DNA of 64,000 bases, from positions 1,054,001-1,118,000 of the forward strand of contig NC_010376.1 in the NCBI RefSeq assembly GCF_000010185.1, given 5' to 3'. The notes beneath the pieces are model-generated. The model did no database searches and was not told the origin of the DNA. It was given only the letters and a program-made list of their open reading frames with translations. This DNA comes from Finegoldia magna ATCC 29328 (GTDB lineage Bacteria > Bacillota > Clostridia > Tissierellales > Peptoniphilaceae). Below, piece by piece: positions 39,133-47,992 of this stretch (position 1 is the stretch's first letter; each line of letters begins with the position of its first letter). The translations under genes and the position numbers were made by a program.

Positions 39133-40250
39133 TGGAAGATAAACCTATAAAATTGACTTTAGATGTAGAAGAACCTACACTAGATGAGGTTAAGGAAGAT
39201 GAAGTTTTTTACCCTGAGTTTGAACAAAAAGTAAATCTTACTCCTGAAGAACAAAAAACTGTTGATGAATTTGTAAAACAAATTGATTTGTCTAATTCCA
39301 ATATAGTTTTACAATATGGAGTAGGAGCACAAAAGAAAATTGCTAGTTTCTCTGAAAAAACACTAAATTCTGTAAAGACAAAAGATTTGGGAGAAGTTGG
39401 TAATCTATTATCTTCCGTAGTTACAGAATTAAAATCATTTGATGAAACAGAAGATAAAGGTGTATTTGGATTTTTCAAAAAAGGTGCCAATAAGATAACT
39501 GCATTAAGAGCAAACTATGAAAAAGCTGAGAAAAATGTAGATGAGATTTCAAAAATTTTGGAAAACCATCAAATAACATTGATGAAAGATATTTCCTTAC
39601 TTGACCAAATGTACAAACTTAACGAACAATATTTCAAAGAATTGAGCATGTACATTCTTGCCGGTCAAAAGAAATTGGATCAAGTACGTAATGAAGAACT
39701 TCCTAACATGCTTAAAGAAGCTGAAAGTTCTCCTAATTCAATAACTGCACAAAAAGCAAATGATTTGAGAGATTTGGCTACTAGATTTGAAAAAAAATTG
39801 CACGATTTGGAACTTACAAGAATGGTTAGTTTACAAATGGCACCACAAATACGAATGGTTCAATCTTCAAATGCTGTCATGGTTGAAAAAATTCAATCTA
39901 CAATAGTAAATACAATTCCTATATGGAAAAACCAAATGGTTTTGTCGTTGGGTGTTTACCATAACTCACAAGCAGCAGAAGCTCAAAAGAAGGTTACTGA
40001 TTTGACTAATGATTTATTGCGTAAAAACGCAGATACTTTGAAGATGAGTGCCATAGAAACTGCAAAAGCAACTGAAAGAGGAATCGTTGATGTTGAAACA
40101 ATTAGACACACGAACGAACAACTTATCAGCGCATTGGATGAAGTTAGAAATATTCAAATCGAAGGTCACGAAAATAGACTTAAAGCAAAACAAGAATTAA
40201 TGGCAATGGAACAAGAATTAAAAAACAGACTTTTAAATAAACCGAATTAA
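39132..40250 (+). CDS. telA: TelA-like toxic anion resistance protein
   Basis: A 372-residue soluble, mostly helical protein of the TelA family. Recognisable segments are LLDQMYKLNEQYFKELSMYI (after a long helical region) and the conserved end IWKNQMVLSLGVYHNSQAAE followed by TDLTNDLLRKNADTL. It was first linked to tellurite and other toxic-anion tolerance; related proteins affect lantibiotic and envelope stress responses. The mechanism is unknown. A strong terminator follows at 40257. Confidence 0.9.
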   Translation: MEDKPIKLTLDVEEPTLDEVKEDEVFYPEFEQKVNLTPEEQKTVDEFVKQIDLSNSNIVLQYGVGAQKKIASFSEKTLNSVKTKDLGEVGNLLSSVVTELKSFDETEDKGVFGFFKKGANKITALRANYEKAEKNVDEISKILENHQITLMKDISLLDQMYKLNEQYFKELSMYILAGQKKLDQVRNEELPNMLKEAESSPNSITAQKANDLRDLATRFEKKLHDLELTRMVSLQMAPQIRMVQSSNAVMVEKIQSTIVNTIPIWKNQMVLSLGVYHNSQAAEAQKKVTDLTNDLLRKNADTLKMSAIETAKATERGIVDVETIRHTNEQLISALDEVRNIQIEGHENRLKAKQELMAMEQELKNRLLNKPN

Positions 40251-40256
40251 TATTTT

Positions 40257-40286
40257 GGAGTGATATGATAATATCGCTCCTTTTTT
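40257..40286 (+). terminator. Terminator of xpaC-telA
   Basis: GGAGTGATAT (40257-40266) pairs with ATATCGCTCC (40271-40280) with one wobble pair and a 4-base loop, then six T. Confidence 0.85.
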
Positions 40287-40341
40287 GTTGAAAATTGTAC
40301 TTCTTTATAATAAAATATACTAAATTATAAATGGAGGTCTT

Positions 40342-41616
40342 ATGAAAGAAAAAGTTTTTCACTCGATGGGAATTTATAAGCTTCTCTACATATTGGCAGG
40401 TTTGCTGATGGTCGTAGCATTCTTATTTAATTCTCCCACAGAAATTTTTAATGGTTTGATAACTATAATTAAAAGTCCATGCACTTTAATTACAGACTAT
40501 ATGTATTTGGCAAATATTGGAGCTGCGTTTTTTAATGCAGGTTTGATTTGTTTATTGTCAACTCTTTTATCACAAAATTTTAAGGTTGTTATTTCTGGAC
40601 CAGGAGTCGCAGCTATTTTTACAATGACCGGATTTGCTTTTTTCGGTAAAAATATTTTCAATACAATCCCAATAACTATTGGAGTCTTGATTTATTCGAA
40701 AATCGAAAACACATCAAAAGCATCTGTAATACTTCCAGCTTTGTTTGGAAGCGCATTGGGCCCTTTGATTAGTGAAATAGCGTTTAATTCTAGTCTATCC
40801 CCTGTTCATTCAATCATAGTAAGTTATCTTGTAGGAATAAGCATAGGTATAATTATGGTACCACTTTCAGGAGCTTTTTTAAGATTTCACCAAGGTTATA
40901 ATTTGTACAACATGGGATTTACAGCAGGAATTGTCGGCATGCTTTATGTAGGAATTTTAAGAATGTTCAATGTTACTATAAAATCAGTTAATGTGGTATA
41001 TCCGACAAATGATATCAGAATTATTATATTTTTGTATTTGCTTTTCATAGCTATATTTTTGTTAGGATTTATAAAGAATAATATGTCTTTTCATGGATAT
41101 GAAAACATAATGTACAATTCTGGTAGATTAGCGACTGATTTTATATCACTTGATGGTTTATATCAAACTATGATTAATATGGGCATCATGGGGCTAATAG
41201 CCACGACATACATCATTATTGTAGGCGGTAACATAAGCGGACCAATAATAGGCGGAATTTTTACTGTTACAGGATTTTCTGCATTTGGTAAGCACCCTAA
41301 AAACACTATACCAATTTTAGTTGGAGTTTTTCTAGCTTCAATTTTAAATACTTTTAATCCACTATCTACTTCAAGTCTTTTAGCAGCCTTATTTGGAACT
41401 ACTCTTGCCCCGATTGCTGGTGAGTTTGGATTTTTTAGAGGAGTTTTAGCCGGATTTTTGCACATGGCTATGGTTTTAAACATAGGAGTTGTTCATGGTG
41501 GTGTTAATTTGTACAACAATGGATTTTCAGGCGGATTTGTAGCAGGAATATTAGTTCCTGTTTTTAGTGAAATGGATAATTTCTTAATGAGAGTGAGGTT
41601 GAAAAACGATGATTAG
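40342..41616 (+). CDS. DUF1576 polytopic membrane protein with internal duplication
   Basis: A 424-residue protein with roughly ten or more membrane helices. It consists of two homologous halves (about 60-205 and 278-408). The motif ISGP...TGFxxFGKxxxNTIPIxxGV occurs at 84-114 and 298-328, ALFGxxLxPxxxExxF at 133-148 and 349-364, and HxGxNLYNxGFxxG at 183-196 and 385-398. Such duplication is typical of transporters or channels. The family matches DUF1576 as I remember it. No substrate is known. AGGTCT-type ribosome site (GGAGGT) precedes the ATG. The next small gene overlaps its end by eight bases. Confidence 0.8.
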   Translation: MKEKVFHSMGIYKLLYILAGLLMVVAFLFNSPTEIFNGLITIIKSPCTLITDYMYLANIGAAFFNAGLICLLSTLLSQNFKVVISGPGVAAIFTMTGFAFFGKNIFNTIPITIGVLIYSKIENTSKASVILPALFGSALGPLISEIAFNSSLSPVHSIIVSYLVGISIGIIMVPLSGAFLRFHQGYNLYNMGFTAGIVGMLYVGILRMFNVTIKSVNVVYPTNDIRIIIFLYLLFIAIFLLGFIKNNMSFHGYENIMYNSGRLATDFISLDGLYQTMINMGIMGLIATTYIIIVGGNISGPIIGGIFTVTGFSAFGKHPKNTIPILVGVFLASILNTFNPLSTSSLLAALFGTTLAPIAGEFGFFRGVLAGFLHMAMVLNIGVVHGGVNLYNNGFSGGFVAGILVPVFSEMDNFLMRVRLKNDD

Positions 41617-41953
41617 TAACGAAGAAAAAAAAGCAAAATTAATCGTGTCAGAAATTTTAAGTTATTTTTTCATGTATGACACAAAAAGTATAAGAATAGA
41701 TTCAGAGTTCAAAGACGATAAGTTAATTATAATTGCTGAAGGAATTCCAACAAAAACTCCTCAACATCTTGAAGATATGAAAAGACTTATTAATGTAAGA
41801 AGATCTCCTCAAATCGAAGATTATTACGCGAATTTATTGGGTTGGGAATCTGATTATAATGATATAAATCTTCTTGGCTCAATGGTTGATTCTGGAATCA
41901 TTTCTTATGATGGAAAAATTTTGAGTTTTTATGTAGAACGTCATTTAGTGTAG
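41609..41953 (+). CDS. Small cytosolic protein coupled to the DUF1576 gene
   Basis: A 114-residue protein of no family I recognise. It is soluble and mixed alpha/beta, with an acidic and lysine-rich composition (about KLIVSEILSYFFMYDTKSIR, IEDYYANLLGWESDYNDIN). Its start overlaps the end of the duplicated membrane protein gene by 8 bases, so it is translationally coupled and probably a regulator or partner of that protein. It is followed by a bidirectional terminator. Confidence 0.7.
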   Translation: MISNEEKKAKLIVSEILSYFFMYDTKSIRIDSEFKDDKLIIIAEGIPTKTPQHLEDMKRLINVRRSPQIEDYYANLLGWESDYNDINLLGSMVDSGIISYDGKILSFYVERHLV

Positions 41954-41963
41954 TTATAAATTT

Positions 41964-41996
41964 AAAAGGTAGTGTGAAATTCACACTACCTTTTTT
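41964..41996. terminator. Bidirectional terminator between convergent operons
   Basis: Near-perfect 15-bp arms (AAAAGGTAGTGTGAA and its complement) around a single central base, with T-runs on the plus strand and matching A-runs for the minus strand. It serves the plus-strand DUF1576 pair and the minus-strand permease operon. Confidence 0.88.
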
Positions 41997-42003
41997 GATT
42001 ATT

Positions 42004-42939
42004 TTAAATTGCTATATCGTCTTTCAAATATGGAACTCCATCTGCTGTAGGTGCTTTTGTTTTTCCTCCAAATAATATTAGTACAACTAACGTTGCGACA
42101 TATGGAATCATGGATATCAATTCTGAAGGTATTGGAAGATTTGTTCCTCCCAATACTACTGATACTGATTGAGCAAATCCGAAGAATAATGCCGCTAACA
42201 TAACACCTTGGGGAGTCCATTTACCAAATATTACTGTAACCAAAGCTATGAACCCTTGACCAGCAACTAATGCAGGGAAGAATGAAGATACAAGAGAAAT
42301 TGACATTGTAGCTCCACCTAATCCAGCCATAAATCCTGAGAATAAAACCGCCATATATCTAACGAAAAATACATTTATATTCAAAGTTTCTGCTGCTTTT
42401 GGATGTTCTCCAACAGCTATCAATCTCATTCCCCATTTTGTTTTGTACATAAATATATAAATCAAACATACTAAAACAAATACCAAATAAACAGTAGCTG
42501 GCAATGAAATTATATTTGCCAAGAATTTATTTTGTATTCCATCAAAGATAAGTGGGATTTTATATTGTGGTTCTATTGGTTTAGTTTGAGTTGCTCCATC
42601 AAAAAATATTCTAGATACAAATAATGCAACACCAGGTCCCAAATAGTTTATAGCAATTGCTGAAATTGTTTGATCTCCAGCAAATGTTATTGAAACAATT
42701 GCGTGGATTAATGCAAATACCATTCCGCTAAGACCACCACATAAGAATGCTAACCATGGATTATGAGTGTAATAACCGACAGTTGCTGCAATTAATGCGC
42801 CTATTGTCATCATACCTTCAAGTCCAATGTTTGTAACTCCTGATTTTTCAGAAACCATACCACCCAATCCAGCGTATAAAATAGGAGTTGCGTTGATTAA
42901 TGTATTACCTATTACTAATCCTAAAAGTACTAAGTTCAT
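42004..42939 (-). CDS. nupQ: Nucleoside ABC transporter permease (NupQ-like)
   Basis: Second permease of a nucleoside ABC importer, 311 residues, in the BPD_transp_2 family. About nine hydrophobic helices are visible, with GGMVSEKSGVTNIGLEGMMT near the N-terminus and the EAA-like loop GEHPKAAETLNINVFFVRYM. It begins one base before the end of nupP and is last in the operon bmp-nupO-nupP-nupQ. Members of this set (YufNOPQ in Bacillus, RnsABCD in Streptococcus) import nucleosides. Confidence 0.9.
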   Translation of the reverse strand: MNLVLLGLVIGNTLINATPILYAGLGGMVSEKSGVTNIGLEGMMTIGALIAATVGYYTHNPWLAFLCGGLSGMVFALIHAIVSITFAGDQTISAIAINYLGPGVALFVSRIFFDGATQTKPIEPQYKIPLIFDGIQNKFLANIISLPATVYLVFVLVCLIYIFMYKTKWGMRLIAVGEHPKAAETLNINVFFVRYMAVLFSGFMAGLGGATMSISLVSSFFPALVAGQGFIALVTVIFGKWTPQGVMLAALFFGFAQSVSVVLGGTNLPIPSELISMIPYVATLVVLILFGGKTKAPTADGVPYLKDDIAI

Positions 42940-44039
42940 TATTTGCCTCCTTTGTTTTTAAATCTAGATTTAATTATTCTGAACATCAACGGAATTGCTG
43001 TAAACAAAATAATTGTTCCCATTATAATGTTAATCATCTCAGTTGGAGCATGCAAAACTCTTTGAACGTTTGCCCCACTATATTTCAATCCACCGAAAAA
43101 CAATCCCGAGAAAATGCATCCTATTGGGTTATTATTTGCAAGCAAACTAACAGCCAATCCATCAAAACCAAAATTTTCCATACTAGATAATGCTGAGATT
43201 GTGTATCTGTATCCTAATACTTGTGTAATTCCACCAAGTGCACACACTGCTCCACTAATAGCCATAGATAATGTTAATTTTTTATTGACATTAATTCCAC
43301 CATATTTTGCTGCATCTTGGTTTAGACCAACCGCTTTTAATTCATATCCTAAGTTTGTTTTCTTCAAAATATACCATAGCAATATTGCTGCCACAATCGC
43401 TAATATTAATCCTAAGTGAATAGGTGCTTTGAAGAAATTATCGACCGCTTTTGGAAGTCCTTTTGCATTTTGCAATAATGTTATTTTTGCAGTTTCTTGA
43501 ACTTCATGTGTTCCCATTGAGTTAGGTGCTTTGAATTTTGGATAATTTGCAACCATATTATTAAAATAAAAAGCTATCCAGTTAAGCATTATCGTAGATA
43601 TAACTTCATGAATGCCGAATTTTGCCTTCAAAAATCCAGCTAATGCACCGAAAGCAGCACCGGCTAACATACCTACAATAATTACTACAGGAACGTGAAT
43701 AAAAGCTGGTAAATGAAGATTATATCCTAAAATAAATGCTACCATTGTTCCAACTATATATTGACCTTCTGCACCGATATTGAATAAACCTGTTTTGAAG
43801 GCGAATGCAACACCAAGACCTGTAAATATTATCGGAATGGCATTTACAATTGTCCAACCGACATTTTTAGGCCTTTTAAAAACACCCTCAAGCATTAGTT
43901 TGTATGCTTCTAGTGGATTATATCCAGCTAATATTAATGCTAATGCGCCAACCAAAAGACCAATTACAATAGATAAAAGCATGAAGAATAGCTTGTTGTA
44001 TTTTGTGAATATTGAAATTTTTTCATTGCTATTTTTCAT
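42939..44039 (-). CDS. nupP: Nucleoside ABC transporter permease (NupP-like)
   Basis: First permease of the nucleoside importer, 366 residues with roughly ten membrane segments. The family motif FKTGLFNIGAEGQYIVGTMV and the cytoplasmic coupling loop LKAVGLNQDAAKYGGINVNK are present. It starts 11 bases inside the end of nupO. It probably dimerises with NupQ to form the channel. Confidence 0.92.
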   Translation of the reverse strand: MKNSNEKISIFTKYNKLFFMLLSIVIGLLVGALALILAGYNPLEAYKLMLEGVFKRPKNVGWTIVNAIPIIFTGLGVAFAFKTGLFNIGAEGQYIVGTMVAFILGYNLHLPAFIHVPVVIIVGMLAGAAFGALAGFLKAKFGIHEVISTIMLNWIAFYFNNMVANYPKFKAPNSMGTHEVQETAKITLLQNAKGLPKAVDNFFKAPIHLGLILAIVAAILLWYILKKTNLGYELKAVGLNQDAAKYGGINVNKKLTLSMAISGAVCALGGITQVLGYRYTISALSSMENFGFDGLAVSLLANNNPIGCIFSGLFFGGLKYSGANVQRVLHAPTEMINIIMGTIILFTAIPLMFRIIKSRFKNKGGK

Positions 44040-45561
44040 CTACAACACCTCCAGCCATTAATCTACCAAGTTCCATTTCATTAGTTTGGTTTGATGGTTT
44101 TTCTCCGACAATTTTACCGTCGAAAATAACAGCTATATTATCTGATAAATCCATTACTTCATCCAATTCAAACGATACTAACAATACCGCTTTATTTTTG
44201 TTTCTTTGATCTACTAAATATTTGTGAATAAATTCTATTGCTCCAACATCAAGTCCTCTTGTAGGTTGAGCTGCTATTAATAAATCAGGATTGTTAGAAA
44301 TTTCTCTTGCTATAATTACTTTTTGTTGGTTACCACCTGACAAATTCTTAGTTTTTTGATGATAATCATTTGGTCTGATGTCAAATTTTTCGATTAATTG
44401 TTTTGCATTTTCATTAATGGCATTAAAATCTAACTTTAACCCTTTACTAAAAGGTTTCTTTTTTACATTTTCCAATATCAAATTGTCAGCAATAGAATAA
44501 TCTAATATGAGTCCGTGTTTTTGTCTGTCTTCTGGAATTGTGTTCATTCCCGAATCAATGATTTCGCGTGGAGAATGATTTGTGATGTCTTTTCCTTTTA
44601 ATGTAACAGTTCCTGATTCTATTTTCCTTAGACCAGTAATCGCTTCAATTAATTCCGATTGTCCATTACCATCTACACCAGCAACACCAACAATTTCTCC
44701 TCTTCTAACTTGAAGATTTAATTTCTTTACAACGTCAATGTTTCTGGAGTCTTTTACGACTAAATCTTTAATATCTAAGACAACTTCCCCTGGTTCTTGG
44801 TCTTGTTTTTCAACATTAAATCTTACATCACGACCAACCATTTTTTCCGCTAAAATATTTTCATCTATTTCTTTTACATTTAACTTATCGATAAATTTAC
44901 CACGTCTAATTACAGTACAGTAATCAGCCATAGCTTTGATTTCAGATAATTTATGCGTAATTATTATTATGGATTTGCCTAATTCAGTAAGATTTTTTAC
45001 TATTTTTATAAAATCATCTATCTCTTGTGGAGTTAAAACCGCCGTAGGCTCGTCAAATATCAAAATATCCGCTCCACGATATAGACATTTTAAGATTTCA
45101 ACTCTTTGTTGCATTCCTACTGAGATATCAGAAACTTTTGCTTCTGGATCAATCGTCAATCCGTATTTTTCTGATAATGCTTTTACCTCTTCGATAGATT
45201 TTTTGTTGTCTAGAAATCCACCATTACTTGTTATTTCTTTTCCTAAAACAATATTTTGATATACCGTAAATGGTTCTATAAGCATAAAATGTTGATGAAC
45301 CATTCCTATTCCAGTTTGTATTGCTAATTTAGGAGTCATTTGATCAAAAGTTTTTCCTTTTACTGTAACGCTTCCTGATGTGGGCTCATACAACCCGTAT
45401 AGTATGTTCATTAGAGTTGTTTTTCCAGCTCCGTTTTCTCCCAACAAAGCATGAACCTCTCCTTCATGAAGACTGAAATTTACATTATCAAGTACTTTAT
45501 TGCTGCCAAAAGATTTTGATATATCTTTTAAATCCACAACAATATTTTTTTCATCGTTCAT
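44029..45561 (-). CDS. nupO: Nucleoside ABC transporter ATPase (duplicated NBD)
   Basis: Tandem-ATPase subunit, about 510 residues from the ATG at 45561 (preceded by AAAGGG; an upstream ATG at 45576 is less well spaced). The first domain has GENGAGKTTLMN, signature-like DISVGMQQRVEI and LIFDEPTAVLTP. The second has a degenerate Walker A (GVDGNGQSELIE), LSGGNQQKVIIARE and RGLDVGAIEF. This layout is typical of sugar/nucleoside ATPases of the RbsA/YufO group. A terminator hairpin lies upstream, between the binding protein gene and this one. Confidence 0.93.
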   Translation of the reverse strand: MNDEKNIVVDLKDISKSFGSNKVLDNVNFSLHEGEVHALLGENGAGKTTLMNILYGLYEPTSGSVTVKGKTFDQMTPKLAIQTGIGMVHQHFMLIEPFTVYQNIVLGKEITSNGGFLDNKKSIEEVKALSEKYGLTIDPEAKVSDISVGMQQRVEILKCLYRGADILIFDEPTAVLTPQEIDDFIKIVKNLTELGKSIIIITHKLSEIKAMADYCTVIRRGKFIDKLNVKEIDENILAEKMVGRDVRFNVEKQDQEPGEVVLDIKDLVVKDSRNIDVVKKLNLQVRRGEIVGVAGVDGNGQSELIEAITGLRKIESGTVTLKGKDITNHSPREIIDSGMNTIPEDRQKHGLILDYSIADNLILENVKKKPFSKGLKLDFNAINENAKQLIEKFDIRPNDYHQKTKNLSGGNQQKVIIAREISNNPDLLIAAQPTRGLDVGAIEFIHKYLVDQRNKNKAVLLVSFELDEVMDLSDNIAVIFDGKIVGEKPSNQTNEMELGRLMAGGVVDEK

Positions 45562-45589
45562 GTTTTTCCCTTTCATTTTTAAAAACAGT

Positions 45590-45619
45590 TATAAAAACAG
45601 GGATTTTTCAATCCCTGTT
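45590..45619 (-). terminator. Attenuating terminator after the BMP lipoprotein gene
   Basis: AACAGGGATT/AATCCCTGTT arms (45610-45619 and 45596-45605) followed by TTTTT-A on the minus strand. It separates the binding protein gene from the ATPase/permease genes, which would favour excess binding protein. Confidence 0.75.
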
Positions 45620-45626
45620 CTCAACC

Positions 45627-46703
45627 TTATTTATCAAATCCGAATTCTTTAAATTCTTTTTCGTTTTGTGGAACTTTGATTTTTCCTTCTTTGATATCAT
45701 TCTTTAAGCTTTCAACTTTGTCTTTAACATCTTTTGCTACTAAATCATTGTTTGCGTAAGCAATATCTACAGCATCTCCATCTTTTAATGAATAAGTTAC
45801 TGTACTTCCACCTTCAAACTTACCATCTTTAAGATCTTTTGAGATTGTTTGAACAGCAACATTAACACCTTTAACTGTAGAAACTAACATGTTTTTAGGA
45901 GCATCTGCTGATTGGTCTCTGTCAACACCAATAACGTATTTGTTATTGTCGATAGCAGCTTGAATAACACCATATCCAGTACCACCTGCTGCATGGAATA
46001 TAACATCTACGCCTTTTTGATACATTAAGTTAGCAATAGATTTACCTTTATCTGGTGCAGCATAACTATCAGCATATTGTGATTGGAATTCAATAGGTTG
46101 TTTCTTTTGTCTTTCAGCTTCTTTAACACCTGCTTTGAATCCGTATTCAAATCTATCGATTACATCACTCTTCATACCGCCAACAAAACCAACTTTGTTT
46201 GTTTTAGTTGTCATACCAGCGATGTATCCAACTAAGAATGAGTTTTCGTTATCTGCAAATAAAACCCCAATCATATTTGGTCTCTTTTCGACATTTGCAT
46301 TATCAATTATTGCATATTTTTGATCTTTGTTTTCTTTTGCAGCAGCATCTGTTGCTTTGTACAATGCATATCCAATTGTAAATATTATATCGCTTTCATC
46401 ATCCAATGCTGTTTCCATATTTGGAGCATATTCTGCTTCTTTGTGTGATTCGATATATCTGTAATCCAACCATCCTTCTTTTTTAGCATTTTCAAATCCT
46501 TCATATGCTGATTGGTTGAAAGATTTATCGTTAATTCCACCTTGGTCAGTAACCATAGTTACTTTTACTTTTTCTTTCTTGTCGTTTTTATCTGAAGATT
46601 TTCCGCTATCAGATGAATCTTTGCCAGCACCACCACAAGCTGTTGCAAAAACCATACTTAAACAAAGAAATAAAGCAATTATTTTTTTGTAAACTTTTGA
46701 CAT
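45627..46703 (-). CDS. bmpA: BMP-family nucleoside-binding lipoprotein
   Basis: Substrate-binding lipoprotein of the nucleoside importer. The ATG at 46703 (with GAAGGAGGA upstream) is used; an in-frame upstream codon at 46733 would add ten residues before the signal peptide. The signal peptide is MSKVYKKIIALFLCLSMVFA with a lipobox ATAC, Cys23 being lipidated. A Ser/Lys/Asp linker follows, then the Bmp fold with VTMVTDQGGINDKSFNQSAY, GKSIANLMYQKGVDVIFHAA and GTGYGVIQAAI. It probably binds purine nucleosides like PnrA/RnsB. Confidence 0.93.
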   Translation of the reverse strand: MSKVYKKIIALFLCLSMVFATACGGAGKDSSDSGKSSDKNDKKEKVKVTMVTDQGGINDKSFNQSAYEGFENAKKEGWLDYRYIESHKEAEYAPNMETALDDESDIIFTIGYALYKATDAAAKENKDQKYAIIDNANVEKRPNMIGVLFADNENSFLVGYIAGMTTKTNKVGFVGGMKSDVIDRFEYGFKAGVKEAERQKKQPIEFQSQYADSYAAPDKGKSIANLMYQKGVDVIFHAAGGTGYGVIQAAIDNNKYVIGVDRDQSADAPKNMLVSTVKGVNVAVQTISKDLKDGKFEGGSTVTYSLKDGDAVDIAYANNDLVAKDVKDKVESLKNDIKEGKIKVPQNEKEFKEFGFDK

Positions 46704-46780
46704 AATGTCCTCCTTCAATTTTAATGATAACATTTGCTTACAATTAAAAAATTTTATCGTACTTTTTCATGGTTTATTTA

Positions 46781-46799
46781 ATAACGTAAACGTTGTTAT
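46781..46799. promoter_or_regulatory. cre-like palindrome in the bmp/oxidoreductase gap
   Basis: ATAACGTAAACGTTGTTAT holds a 12-base inverted repeat AACGT-AA-ACGTT and outer ATAAC/GTTAT arms with a central CG. Compared with the catabolite-response consensus, about three positions disagree. A CcpA-like regulator is encoded at 53868. It lies about 80 bases before bmpA. Confidence 0.35.
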
Positions 46800-46880
46800 C
46801 GTGTAAATATAGATACCTTCTATACAATATAATATTAGCAATTATTAACTGCATTGTCAAACTAAAAAATGAATTTAACA

Positions 46881-46908
46881 TTGGTCAAATTTTCTGATAT
46901 TATATAAA
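46881..46908 (+). promoter_or_regulatory. Promoter of the FAD oxidoreductase gene
   Basis: TTGGTC (46881-46886) and TATAAA (46903-46908) with a 16-base spacer, 34 bases before the ATG. Confidence 0.5.
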
Positions 46909-46941
46909 TAATTAATAATATCAAATTAATAAGGAGACAAA

Positions 46942-47967
46942 ATGAAACACTTAGTATTATGTGGCTGCGGTCACGGTCATATTTTTGTAATCAAAAATAT
47001 TAAAGAAAAATATCCCGACATAAAAATTACTGTTATCACAGACAACGAATACCAATATTATTCTGGTATGTATACTGGTTTTTTGGAAGGAGTATATTCT
47101 CATGATGAGATATGCTTTGATGTACGAAAAGTTTGCGAAAAATACGGCGCTGAATTAATTTTTGATAAAATCGTAAAAATTGACGATGAAAACAAAAAGG
47201 TAATAGCTGAAAATCACACTGTAGACTACGATTATTTGAGTATAAATTTAGGAGCTACACAAAAGACAATTGGAAAAGGAGATAATGTAATCAATTCTAA
47301 ACCTATTAATACGATTATCGATTTGAAAGAAAAAATCAAAGAAAATGATAAAAATATCCTAATATTAGGAGCTGGCGCAAGTGGATTGGAACTAGCTTTT
47401 GTGTTGAAAACTATTTATCCTGATAAAAATGTGTCTATTGTAACAAGAGGCAGCGTGAATATGGAAGGTTTTAGCGACAAAGCTAATATGAAAGCTAGAA
47501 AATTATTAAAGAAAAAAGGTATTAAAGTTTATGAAAACAAAAATGTATCATCAATTGATGAAATAGATATTGATTTTGATAAATTGATTATGTGCATCGG
47601 CTCTAGTGGTGTTAATGTTGATTTTGGTAATCTAAATACTACCGATAAAAACTTCTTAATTTCCGATGAATATATGAGAATTTCAGACAAAATATTTGCT
47701 GTTGGAGACTGTGTAAGTATCTACAAATATCCTAATTTACCAAAAGCAGGCGTGTATGCAATTAGGCAGTCGCCTATTTTGATGAAAAACATTGCACATA
47801 CACTAAACAATGAAGAATTGGAATCTTATGTTCCAGACACCGATCCTATGCAAATTTTATATTGTGGAAATGAAAAAGCACTATTATACTACAAAGGATT
47901 TACTCTGTATTCACATCTTTCATTCGTATTAAAAAGATACATCGATAAAAAATATATGAAATATTAA
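46942..47967 (+). CDS. FAD-dependent pyridine nucleotide-disulfide oxidoreductase
   Basis: A 341-residue flavoprotein. The N-terminal dinucleotide motif reads LCGCGHGHIFVIKNI, a Gly/His-rich variant of GxGxxG. A second, NAD-binding motif ILILGAGASGLELAF lies at about 141-155, and the FAD-binding end is IFAVGDCVSI. The short length and the CGHGHIF start resemble the NADH-dehydrogenase-like proteins found fused or linked to SelD (selenide water dikinase). No SelD is nearby. No redox-active CxxC is seen, so it is more NDH-2-like than a disulfide reductase. It is the only plus-strand gene between two minus-strand operons. Confidence 0.82.
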   Translation: MKHLVLCGCGHGHIFVIKNIKEKYPDIKITVITDNEYQYYSGMYTGFLEGVYSHDEICFDVRKVCEKYGAELIFDKIVKIDDENKKVIAENHTVDYDYLSINLGATQKTIGKGDNVINSKPINTIIDLKEKIKENDKNILILGAGASGLELAFVLKTIYPDKNVSIVTRGSVNMEGFSDKANMKARKLLKKKGIKVYENKNVSSIDEIDIDFDKLIMCIGSSGVNVDFGNLNTTDKNFLISDEYMRISDKIFAVGDCVSIYKYPNLPKAGVYAIRQSPILMKNIAHTLNNEELESYVPDTDPMQILYCGNEKALLYYKGFTLYSHLSFVLKRYIDKKYMKY

Positions 47968-47992
47968 AATCCCTCTTACGAGGGATTTTTTA
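47967..47992. terminator. Bidirectional terminator between oxidoreductase and permease genes
   Basis: AAAATCCCTC (47967-47976) pairs with GAGGGATTTT (47981-47990) over a TTAC loop, with T-runs on both strands. Confidence 0.88.

Noticed and set aside
39132-40250. Tellurite resistance as a firm phenotype for the TelA-like gene
   Set aside because: The family name is historical; the sequence shows membership but not the anion or activity.
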